Origin: Crocinitomicaceae bacterium
Lineage (GTDB): Bacteria > Bacteroidota > Bacteroidia > Flavobacteriales_D > Crocinitomicaceae
DNA: 7,520 bases
Reading direction: 5' to 3'
Assembly (NCBI GenBank): GCA_003512365.1
Contig: DORI01000204.1
Location: forward strand, 1-7,520
The position numbers were made by a program, and so were the translations under genes. A model generated the notes under the pieces. That model worked only from the letters and a program-made list of their open reading frames with translations, was not told where the DNA came from and ran no database searches. Below, piece after piece: positions 1-6,443 of this stretch; position 1 is the first letter of the stretch; each line of letters opens with the position of its first letter.

Positions 1-714
1 TGACCCTCCAATTGTACCACCCTGTGCTTTGAAAAAGGTATATGCCATCCCTCCACCAATAATGATGTGATCTGCAACATTTAATAAATTTTCGACAATA
101 AGTACCTTATCGGAAACCTTAGCCCCTCCAACTATTGCAGTGAAAGGTCTTTTTGTTTCTTGCATTACTTTTTTAGCACTTTCAATTTCAGCAGCCATGA
201 GAAATCCAACCATTTTATCATTGGGAAAAAAGCTTGCAATTTGAGTGGTTGATGCGTGTGCTCGATGTGCCGTGCCAAATGCATCATTTACGTAACAATC
301 ACCTAATTCACTTAGTTTTCGTGCAAACTCTGAATCACCTTTAGTTTCCTCTTTGTAAAAACGTACATTTTCCAATAAAAGAACTTCCCCAGGTGCTAAC
401 TTTTCTGATAAACTCTTTGCTTCATGACCAATACAATCTCCGGCGAATTTAACTTTCCTACCAAGCACATTCTCGATTCCTTTTATGATATGCTTAAGCG
501 AACTTTTATCTTCAGGACCTTCTTTTGGACGTCCTAAATGTGACATCAAAATTAAAGCACCACCGTTTTCCAAAATATGCAAAAGAGTTGGAGCAGCGGC
601 TCGTATGCGTTTGTCGTCAGTAATTTCGAAAGTTTCTTTAGTAAGGGGTACGTTAAAGTCCACCCGCACGAGAACTTTTTTTCCTGTAAAAGAATAGGTG
701 CTAAAATTTATCAT
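1..714 (-). CDS. pgk: Phosphoglycerate kinase, N-terminal 238 residues (gene runs off the window edge)
   Basis: Phosphoglycerate kinase transfers phosphate between 1,3-bisphosphoglycerate and ADP in cytosolic glycolysis and gluconeogenesis. Translating the minus strand gives an uninterrupted frame to base 1. It carries the family signatures in order: RVDFNVPL (17-24), the TDDKRIRAAAPTL stretch with R38, SHLGRPK (58-64), LLLENVRFYKEET (112-124), YVNDAFGTAHRAHAS (141-155), VGGAKVSDK (195-203) and IIGGGMAYTF (218-227). These cover the substrate-binding N-lobe and the start of the nucleotide lobe. Bacterial PGK is about 395-400 residues, so about 160 C-terminal residues lie outside. The ATG at 714 was chosen because it puts RVDFNVPL at the usual distance from the N-terminus; an in-frame ATG at 741 would add nine residues (MFSFVKRIF) not expected in the family. 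The gene is divergent from the downstream aminopeptidase. No substitution of a key residue was seen. Identity is near certain; only the exact start is open. Confidence 0.97.
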   Translation of the reverse strand, partial: MINFSTYSFTGKKVLVRVDFNVPLTKETFEITDDKRIRAAAPTLLHILENGGALILMSHLGRPKEGPEDKSSLKHIIKGIENVLGRKVKFAGDCIGHEAKSLSEKLAPGEVLLLENVRFYKEETKGDSEFARKLSELGDCYVNDAFGTAHRAHASTTQIASFFPNDKMVGFLMAAEIESAKKVMQETKRPFTAIVGGAKVSDKVLIVENLLNVADHIIIGGGMAYTFFKAQGGTIGGS

Positions 715-819
715 GAAAATTCTTTTCACAAAACTAAACATTCGAAGGGGAAATTAAAATTTTTGTAACACTTACTCTGTTATGAATTTATTTATGCAGT
801 TTTGTATAAAATACAACTA

Positions 820-3510
820 ATGAAAAAAATCAGTCTTATCCTTTCTTGTTCAATTATTTTCATATCAGCATGCAAATCAGTAGAAAAAGTCAATTCTTCG
901 GATGAACTCACAGAGGAAGTACAATTTAGCCCGGAAGACGAGCTAGTTGATTTTTCTGAGTATGAAGGAGACTTCGAACAAGATGCGTTTAGTTTAGAGG
1001 ATGAGACGCCAACTGTTAGGGCTATATATAATCCTTCTAGAACACTTTGGGTAGACTTAGTGCACACAAAACTCGAAGTATCTTTTGATTGGGCGAATTC
1101 AAAACTAATGGGAAAGGCCACCTTAACCATGAAGCCACATTTTTACAACACTGACTCTGTTACCTTGGATGCTAAGGCAATGGATATAAAGAGTGTGTCT
1201 TTGAATGGTAAAAAACTTTCTTTTACTTATGACGATCAATTGCACCTTAGAATCAAATTGGATAAAGTGTACAAAAAGGACGAGAAATTTACTTTGTTGG
1301 TTGATTATGTCGCAAAACCTGAAGAGCGAGAAAAAAATGGAAGTGCTGCCATTACTTCAGATAAAGGACTTTATTTTATAAATCCTAAAGGAGAAGATAG
1401 TGATAAAATGCCACAAATTTGGACGCAAGGAGAAACTGAAGCAAACTCTGTTTGGTTTCCAACAATAGATGCTCCTAACGCCAAAACATCTCAAGAAATT
1501 TACATAACAGTAGAAGAGAAATTTTTAACGCTGTCTAACGGAAAGTTAGTTTCATCCAAAAAAAATGGAAACGGAACGCGAACAGATTATTGGAAACAAG
1601 ACCAACCGCACGCTCCTTATTTATTTATGATGTTTGTTGGTGAATTCAAAGTAATAAAGGATTTCTACACACGTCAAGATGGATCAAAAATGGAAGTTAA
1701 TTATTACGTAGAGCCGAAGTATGAAAATGATGCGCGTGCAATTTTTGGTGAAACACCTGCCATGATTAAGTTCTTTTCTCAAAAACTTGGCGTAGAATAC
1801 CCATGGGATAAATATAGCCAGGTTGTGGTGAGAGATTATGTATCCGGTGCAATGGAAAATACTGGTGCTGTGATTTTTGGTGATTTTGTATACAAGAATC
1901 AACGAGAACTTTTGGACGGAAACGATCAATCGACGATTGCACATGAGCTTTTTCATCATTGGTTTGGAGATTTGGTAACGTGCGAATCTTGGGCGAATCT
2001 GCCGTTAAACGAATCGTTTGCCAATTATTCACAATACCTATGGGATGAATTTCGCTATGGTGTAGACGAGGCCGATTACCAAGCAGAGCAAGAAGCTCAA
2101 GGGTACTTTAATTCGTCTTCGTTTCAAGGGTATCATAACCTGATTTGGTATGGTCACAACGATAAAGAAGATATGTTTGATGGACACTCTTACAACAAAG
2201 GAGGTAGAATTTTACACATGCTTCGTAATCATTTAGGTGATGATGCTTTTTTCAAAGGATTGAACAATTACTTAGTATCCAACAAGTATAAAGCAGCAGA
2301 AGTGCACCATTTGCGTTTGGCATTTGAAGAGGTTAGCGGTCAAGATTTAAATTGGTTTTTCGATCAATGGTTTTTAGGAAAAGGACATCCAGTAATTTTC
2401 ACGGAACAAGTCTTAGATAAAAATAATGTAACGCTAAAGGTTGTGCAAAGACAAAATCTTGAAGAAAAGTTCCCAATTTACCGTATTCCAGTAGAAGTTG
2501 CTATTTGGGATGATAACGGTAAGCGAATAGAAAAAGTATTACTTGACAGTCTTGAGCAAACGTTTTCATTTTCTTTCACTGGCCAATTAAAAAATATTTT
2601 GTTCGACCACCAGCAAATGTTACTCGGCAGGTTGTATGAGGATAAACCAATGGCGCAGTATGCTCATCAATTTAAGAATATGGATCGTTGGAAGGCAAAA
2701 TCCGTGGCATTCAATCGTCTGAAAGGGAGTGCACAATTTTCGGAGATTCTGGATTTGGCGTTGACGGATAAATTTTGGCACATTCGCGAGTTAGCAGCTT
2801 CGTACATTGTAGAAAATTTGAAACAAGATCCCGAGGCTAAATACTTGTCAAGTAAGTCTAAAAGTTTAATCGTAAAAATGGCCAGTGCTGATCCTAAATC
2901 TTCAACTCGTTCTCAGGCACTTGAAGCAGCAGTATTTTTTGCAGATAAAGACGAGATGGTACCTTTAGTGACAAATGCTATTAAATCAGACTCATCATAT
3001 ACCGTGCAGAGTAATGCGATTTCATTGTTGATTGAGTTGGGTACAAGAATCGAAGCGTTCAAAGAAGCAAGTAGTGTTTTGGACGATTTAAAATTAACGA
3101 AAGACGTGAAAGTTAAGGTTATGGTATCAGAAGCCTTGAGTCAGTCTGGAGATCCTGAACATTATGAGTTTATCAAACAAGTCGCTGAAGAAAAATTATC
3201 AGGTTCAGAAGCTTTAAGGGCATTTATTTCGTTTGTTGTTTTCATTGCAATGGCTGAGGAACAAGAAGATCATTATGCTTGGATGGAGAGCTTGGTAGCC
3301 ATAACAGAACAAAAAGCACTGAATCCTCAAGGACAGATAAAAATGTATTTTTCGCGAATTGTTGAATATGAACAAGGTGTAATTTCATCGAAAATAGATC
3401 AGTTGAATACGCGAATTGCGGAACAAGCATCTACAGCGCAATCCTTAGAACAATTAAAACTTAAATACGAAAATTTGTCAGATAGATTAAATCAAATACC
3501 AACCGAATAA
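820..3510 (+). CDS. Lipoprotein M1-family zinc aminopeptidase with C-terminal helical-repeat region
   Basis: An M1 (gluzincin) metallopeptidase that should remove N-terminal residues from peptides; substrate preference cannot be read from sequence. Residues 1-18 form a type II signal peptide (MKKISLILS..., lipobox I-S-A-C18), so the mature protein should be lipid-anchored in the envelope. Residues 28-62 are a strongly acidic linker. The N-terminal beta domain follows from about 65. The catalytic domain carries the exopeptidase motif GAMEN (343-347), the zinc site HELFH (H375, H379, catalytic E376), third ligand E398 in NESFA and probable transition-state Tyr458 in SYNKGG. A beta-rich segment (about 510-605) is followed by a HEAT-like helical region (about 627-830) and a coiled-coil-like end. 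At 896 residues it is of normal size for the family. The ATG at 820 is preferred to the in-frame TTG at 802, which would put six residues before the signal peptide. No strong Shine-Dalgarno or clear promoter is seen; a TTG (763-765) and TATTTATG (789-796) 23 bases apart are a weak candidate. Confidence 0.95.
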   Translation: MKKISLILSCSIIFISACKSVEKVNSSDELTEEVQFSPEDELVDFSEYEGDFEQDAFSLEDETPTVRAIYNPSRTLWVDLVHTKLEVSFDWANSKLMGKATLTMKPHFYNTDSVTLDAKAMDIKSVSLNGKKLSFTYDDQLHLRIKLDKVYKKDEKFTLLVDYVAKPEEREKNGSAAITSDKGLYFINPKGEDSDKMPQIWTQGETEANSVWFPTIDAPNAKTSQEIYITVEEKFLTLSNGKLVSSKKNGNGTRTDYWKQDQPHAPYLFMMFVGEFKVIKDFYTRQDGSKMEVNYYVEPKYENDARAIFGETPAMIKFFSQKLGVEYPWDKYSQVVVRDYVSGAMENTGAVIFGDFVYKNQRELLDGNDQSTIAHELFHHWFGDLVTCESWANLPLNESFANYSQYLWDEFRYGVDEADYQAEQEAQGYFNSSSFQGYHNLIWYGHNDKEDMFDGHSYNKGGRILHMLRNHLGDDAFFKGLNNYLVSNKYKAAEVHHLRLAFEEVSGQDLNWFFDQWFLGKGHPVIFTEQVLDKNNVTLKVVQRQNLEEKFPIYRIPVEVAIWDDNGKRIEKVLLDSLEQTFSFSFTGQLKNILFDHQQMLLGRLYEDKPMAQYAHQFKNMDRWKAKSVAFNRLKGSAQFSEILDLALTDKFWHIRELAASYIVENLKQDPEAKYLSSKSKSLIVKMASADPKSSTRSQALEAAVFFADKDEMVPLVTNAIKSDSSYTVQSNAISLLIELGTRIEAFKEASSVLDDLKLTKDVKVKVMVSEALSQSGDPEHYEFIKQVAEEKLSGSEALRAFISFVVFIAMAEEQEDHYAWMESLVAITEQKALNPQGQIKMYFSRIVEYEQGVISSKIDQLNTRIAEQASTAQSLEQLKLKYENLSDRLNQIPTE

Positions 3511-3512
3511 TT

Positions 3513-4280
3513 CTAATCTTTCAATAAATTAGTTGCAGAGGCTTGTGCGGTGGGCATTATGACTAAGTCATTAATGGTAACATGTGCTGGCCTTGAGCAA
3601 ACATAAAATACCGAATCCGCAATATCCTCCGCGTAGAGAGGTGTATACCCTTCATAAACGCTTTTAGCAGTTTCGCTATCTCCTTTATAACGAACTAGTG
3701 AGAACTCTGTATCTGCGGCCCCAGGAGCGATATTTGTCACCTTAATGCCGTAGGGTAATAAATCTATTCGCATTGCTCTTGAAAGTGCATCAACAGCATG
3801 TTTGCTTGCACAATAGACATTACCTCCTGGGTAAACTTCTTTCCCTGCAATACTCGCAATATTCACGATTTGACTGTTTCTGTGATTTTTCAAGAATGGA
3901 ATAATGGCCTTGCTAACATAAAGTAAACCTTTTACATTGGTATCAATCATTCGGTTCCAATCATCAGATTCACCAGTATCAATTGGACCTTTTCCAACAG
4001 CTAAACCAGCATTGTTGACTAAAATATTAATTTTTGAGGTCACATAATCTGGAAGATCTAATACTGTATTTTTTACCTCATTTTCATTTCGAACATCGAA
4101 ACAACAGACCACACACTCAATTGTCGGATGTTTTACGATTAACTCCTGCTTTAGTGCTTCTAAGCGCTCCAGTCTTCTACCAGTTATAATGATGTTTAGT
4201 CCATTTTCTGCAAACTTTCTCGCAATTGCCTCGCCGAATCCAGATGTTGCTCCTGAAACAAACGCAAATATTCCTTTCAT
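3513..4280 (-). CDS. YdfG-like short-chain dehydrogenase/reductase, NADP-dependent type
   Basis: A classical short-chain dehydrogenase of 255 residues, cytosolic, with a Rossmann fold. The nucleotide loop is SGATSGFG (9-16). TGRR (33-36) places arginines after beta-2, which favours NADP(H) over NAD(H). NNAG is at 89-92, the catalytic asparagine at 115, Ser143, and the YxxxK pair is Tyr156 and Lys160. From memory of the family, the closest match is E. coli YdfG (NADP-dependent 3-hydroxy acid/serine dehydrogenase): shared stretches include NNAGLA, MIDTN, GGNVY, TEFSxVRxKGD and PAHVxIN near the C-terminus. The natural substrate is an inference; hydroxy acids such as serine or 3-hydroxypropionate are plausible. 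The ATG at 4280 puts the glycine loop at the usual distance. It has a promoter candidate 50-60 bases upstream and no clear Shine-Dalgarno. It converges on the aminopeptidase gene with a 2-base gap and diverges from htpG. Confidence 0.93.
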   Translation of the reverse strand: MKGIFAFVSGATSGFGEAIARKFAENGLNIIITGRRLERLEALKQELIVKHPTIECVVCCFDVRNENEVKNTVLDLPDYVTSKINILVNNAGLAVGKGPIDTGESDDWNRMIDTNVKGLLYVSKAIIPFLKNHRNSQIVNIASIAGKEVYPGGNVYCASKHAVDALSRAMRIDLLPYGIKVTNIAPGAADTEFSLVRYKGDSETAKSVYEGYTPLYAEDIADSVFYVCSRPAHVTINDLVIMPTAQASATNLLKD

Positions 4281-4328
4281 TATTAGCTTTTTTTTCTTTT
4301 CGTTATTGAGGTTTTAAAAAATACAGCT

Positions 4329-4358
4329 TTTGACTCTCAAAGTTAAAACATATAATTG
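4329..4358 (+). promoter_or_regulatory. Promoter candidate for htpG
   Basis: TTTG (4329-4332) and TATAATTG (4351-4358) are 18 bases apart. The second box matches TAnnTTTG at all but one position. Read as a sigma-70 type site, the same bases give TTGACT and TATAAT but with a short 15-base spacer. The start would fall near 4364, leaving a leader of about 140 bases before the htpG ATG, unusually long and holding the hairpin at 4435-4490. Confidence 0.5.
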
Positions 4359-4365
4359 AAATCAA
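4338..4365 (-). promoter_or_regulatory. Promoter candidate for the short-chain dehydrogenase
   Basis: On the minus strand a TTG (4365-4363) is followed after 17 bases by TAACTTTG (4345-4338), an exact match to the Bacteroidota housekeeping consensus TAnnTTTG with normal spacing. Transcription would start near 4331, giving a leader of about 50 bases before the ATG at 4280. It overlaps the opposite-facing htpG promoter candidate. Chance matches occur in AT-rich spacers, so this remains a prediction. Confidence 0.6.
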
Positions 4366-4373
4366 TTGATTTC
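4358..4373. promoter_or_regulatory. Perfect 16-base palindrome, possible shared operator
   Basis: GAAATCAATTGATTTC equals its own reverse complement over all 16 bases. It covers the -33 TTG of the dehydrogenase promoter and the end of the -7 box plus the expected start site of the htpG promoter, so a dimeric regulator bound here could control both genes. No known operator was recognised; it is not the CIRCE element (TTAGCACTC-N9-GAGTGCTAA). Confidence 0.4.
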
Positions 4374-4434
4374 GTTGGAATCTTCCACTCATTGAAAACA
4401 AGTAGATATTGATGGAATTGTTTATCAGAAATCA

Positions 4435-4490
4435 CTAAATAAGACAACTTGTCAGTTTTTTATGGTTGGCACAAGGATTGTCTTATTGAG
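4435..4490 (+). promoter_or_regulatory. Long hairpin in the htpG leader
   Basis: AATAAGACAA (4438-4447) is the exact reverse complement of TTGTCTTATT (4478-4487). The stem continues inward with CTTGT (4448-4452) against ACAAG (4471-4475), past a two-base bulge at 4476-4477. It continues outward with CT (4435-4436) against AG (4489-4490), past one mismatch. That is 17 pairs around an 18-base loop. The base of the stem touches the Shine-Dalgarno-like GAGGAG (4488-4493), whose GGAG core ends 12 bases before the htpG ATG. It could act as an RNA switch or a DNA operator; function is inferred. Confidence 0.5.
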
Positions 4491-4509
4491 GAGCAAAAAA
4501 ATATTATGA
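4462..4509 (+). CDS. Possible 15-residue leader peptide overlapping htpG
   Basis: An ATG at 4462, inside the loop of the leader hairpin, opens a frame encoding MVGTRIVLLRSKKIL. It ends at TGA 4507-4509, which overlaps the htpG ATG (4506-4508) as ATGA, the arrangement typical of translational coupling. Ribosomes on this frame would unwind the 3' arm of the hairpin and pass over the htpG Shine-Dalgarno. Against it: there is no Shine-Dalgarno before 4462, and such a short frame can occur by chance. The peptide is basic and hydrophobic and was not recognised. Confidence 0.25.
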   Translation: MVGTRIVLLRSKKIL

Positions 4510-6395
4510 AAACAGGTCAAATTCATGTTCAAACGGAAAATATTTTCCCAATTATTAAGAAATTTCTTTATTCAGATCATGAGATTTTCCTTCGAGAATT
4601 AGTCTCTAATGCTGTAGATGCTTCTCAAAAATTGAAAGTGTTATCTTCCAATGGTGAGTTTAAAGGCGAATTAGGAGATTTAAAGGTAGAGGTAATCCTT
4701 GACGAAAAAAAGAAAACGCTGACAATTAGAGATAATGGTATTGGAATGTCAGCGGATGAAATAGATAAATATATTAACCAGATTGCATTTAGTGGGGCAG
4801 AAGAATTTGTACAACAGTACAAAGGAAAAGAAGGTGCTGACCAAATCATCGGTCATTTCGGATTAGGGTTTTACTCTGCTTTTATGGTGGCAGAAAAAGT
4901 TCAAATACGTACACTTTCTCGACATGAAGGAGCAAAGGCCGTTCAATGGGAGAGTAATGGGTCTCCTGAATATACAATTGAGGAAATTGAAAAAGAAACG
5001 AGAGGTACGGATATTGTTTTATTTATTTCGAAAGAGTCAAAGGAATTTTTAGAAAAAAATAGAATTCAAGGTATAATTGATAAATATTGTAAGTTTTTAC
5101 CAATCCCTGTTGTTTTCGGTACAAAAACTGAATATATCGATTCTCCTGAAGGCGAAAAAGATGATAAAGGAAACGTAAAACGTGTTGCGATTGAAGTGCC
5201 AAATCAAGTCAATAACACACAACCGGCGTGGACTAAAGCTCCAGCTGATTTAAAAGAAGAGGATTACGATGGGTTTTATCGAGAATTATATCCGATGACA
5301 TTTGAGAAACCAATGTTTCATATTCACTTGAATGTCGATTATCCATTTAATTTAACAGGGATTCTCTATTTTCCAAAACTTAAGGAAAATATTGAGGTAC
5401 AAAGAAATAAAATTAATTTGTACTCTAATCAAGTTTTTATAACGGATAGCGTGGGTGAAATCGTTCCTGAATTTCTCACTTTACTACATGGCGTTATAGA
5501 TTCTCCGGACATTCCGCTTAATGTTTCCCGCTCATATTTACAAGCGGATGGGAATGTTAAAAAAATATCTGCACACATTACCAAAAAAGTAGCAGATAAA
5601 CTTGCGGAGATGTTCAAGAAGGATCGATCTGATTTTGAGTCGAAATGGCAAGATTTGCAGATCTTTGTTCAATATGGAATGTTATCGGAGGATAAATTTG
5701 CAGAAAAAGCAAAAGGCTTTTCATTAATTAAGAATACAGATGGAAAACACTTTACACTAGAAGAATATAAAGATGCCATTAGCGCGCTGCAAACTGATAA
5801 AGAAGGTAATACCATCGTGTTGTATTGCAACCGTCTGGATGAGCATTTTGCGCAAGTTAAAAAAGCGAAGGAACGTGGATATGATGTGATTGAGTTGGAT
5901 GGACCACTTGCACCACATTGGATTGGTAAATTAGAACAGGAAAACGAAAAACTGAAATTTGCTCGCATCGATTCTGATTCCATTGACAAACTAATCAAGA
6001 AAGAGGATGATTTACCGTCAAAGCTTTCAAAAGAAGAGGAAGAAAAATTAAAAACTTCATTCGAGTCTGTTGTGAATAAAGAAAAATATTCTGTACAGTT
6101 TGAAAGTATGGCGGAAACGGATTCGCCTGTCATTATTACACAACCCGAGTTTATAAGAAGAATGATGGAGCAACAACGTTTAGGAGGAAATAGTTTCTAT
6201 GGAGCTTTTCCCGAAATGTATAATGTTGTGGTAAATGCCAATCATCCAAAGATAGTTCAACTTTTAGGTAAAGAAGATGCTATTCGACAAGAGCAAATAA
6301 AAAACTTAACCGATTTAGCCCTTCTGTCTAACGGATTGTTAAAAGGAGAAGCACTTCATCAGTTTATTGAGCGGAGTGTTGAACAGATTGGATAA
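4506..6395 (+). CDS. htpG: HtpG, bacterial Hsp90 chaperone
   Basis: HtpG is a cytosolic homodimeric ATP-driven chaperone that works with DnaK on late folding steps. The 629-residue protein matches the family length (about 620-630). The N-terminal GHKL ATPase domain has E31 and N35 in LRELVSNAVDA, DNGIGM (76-81), the lid-region glycine motif GHFGLGFYSAFMV (from 116) and GTDIVLF. The middle domain has the ATP-contacting arginine R342 in LNVSRSYLQ. The C-terminal dimerisation part runs from about 500, ending in IERSVEQIG. All key residues are intact. The ATG at 4506 gives MKTGQIHVQTENIFPI, the usual start for Bacteroidota HtpG; an in-frame TTG at 4449 would add 19 residues that look like leader sequence. 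GAGGAG (4488-4493) is an acceptable but distant Shine-Dalgarno. It is divergent from the dehydrogenase and followed 14 bases later by an intrinsic terminator. The long structured leader suggests regulated expression. Confidence 0.98.
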   Translation: MKTGQIHVQTENIFPIIKKFLYSDHEIFLRELVSNAVDASQKLKVLSSNGEFKGELGDLKVEVILDEKKKTLTIRDNGIGMSADEIDKYINQIAFSGAEEFVQQYKGKEGADQIIGHFGLGFYSAFMVAEKVQIRTLSRHEGAKAVQWESNGSPEYTIEEIEKETRGTDIVLFISKESKEFLEKNRIQGIIDKYCKFLPIPVVFGTKTEYIDSPEGEKDDKGNVKRVAIEVPNQVNNTQPAWTKAPADLKEEDYDGFYRELYPMTFEKPMFHIHLNVDYPFNLTGILYFPKLKENIEVQRNKINLYSNQVFITDSVGEIVPEFLTLLHGVIDSPDIPLNVSRSYLQADGNVKKISAHITKKVADKLAEMFKKDRSDFESKWQDLQIFVQYGMLSEDKFAEKAKGFSLIKNTDGKHFTLEEYKDAISALQTDKEGNTIVLYCNRLDEHFAQVKKAKERGYDVIELDGPLAPHWIGKLEQENEKLKFARIDSDSIDKLIKKEDDLPSKLSKEEEEKLKTSFESVVNKEKYSVQFESMAETDSPVIITQPEFIRRMMEQQRLGGNSFYGAFPEMYNVVVNANHPKIVQLLGKEDAIRQEQIKNLTDLALLSNGLLKGEALHQFIERSVEQIG

Positions 6396-6409
6396 TTATT
6401 AAATTTGTA

Positions 6410-6430
6410 GGGGGTCTTGACCCCCTTTTT
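6410..6430 (+). terminator. Intrinsic terminator of htpG
   Basis: GGGGGTCTTGACCCCC (6410-6425) folds into a GC-rich stem with a CUUG tetraloop and is followed directly by five T (6426-6430). It begins 14 bases after the htpG stop. It is directional: the other strand has no T-run after the stem. It also stands between htpG and the following J-domain gene, so any cotranscription of that gene needs read-through. Confidence 0.92.
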
Positions 6431-6443
6431 AATTGTATTTGTT

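Noticed and set aside
729..736. TAGTTTTG on the minus strand as the -7 box of pgk
   Set aside because: It matches TAnnTTTG exactly, but no TTG lies 17-23 bases upstream and the leader would be only about 8 bases, so it was not called.
802..819. In-frame TTG start six codons upstream of the aminopeptidase ATG
   Set aside because: It would place YKIQL before the lysine-rich start of a standard lipoprotein signal peptide; the ATG at 820 gives a normal signal peptide.
4449..4505. In-frame TTG start 19 codons upstream of the HtpG ATG
   Set aside because: The extra residues do not resemble any HtpG N-terminus, the TTG lies inside the leader hairpin stem, and the ATG at 4506 begins exactly where the family begins.
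4281..4505. CIRCE/HrcA operator expected near a chaperone gene
   Set aside because: No TTAGCACTC-N9-GAGTGCTAA or close variant is present.
5669..6133. 154-codon minus-strand open frame inside htpG
   Set aside because: Serine- and phenylalanine-rich composition typical of the antisense of a lysine/glutamate-rich gene; it lies fully within a strong coding region and has no family motif.
6417..6443. TTG start at 6417 for the J-domain gene
   Set aside because: It lies inside the stem-loop of the htpG terminator, so a transcript from a downstream promoter would lack it; TTG 6444 fits the family N-terminus better.
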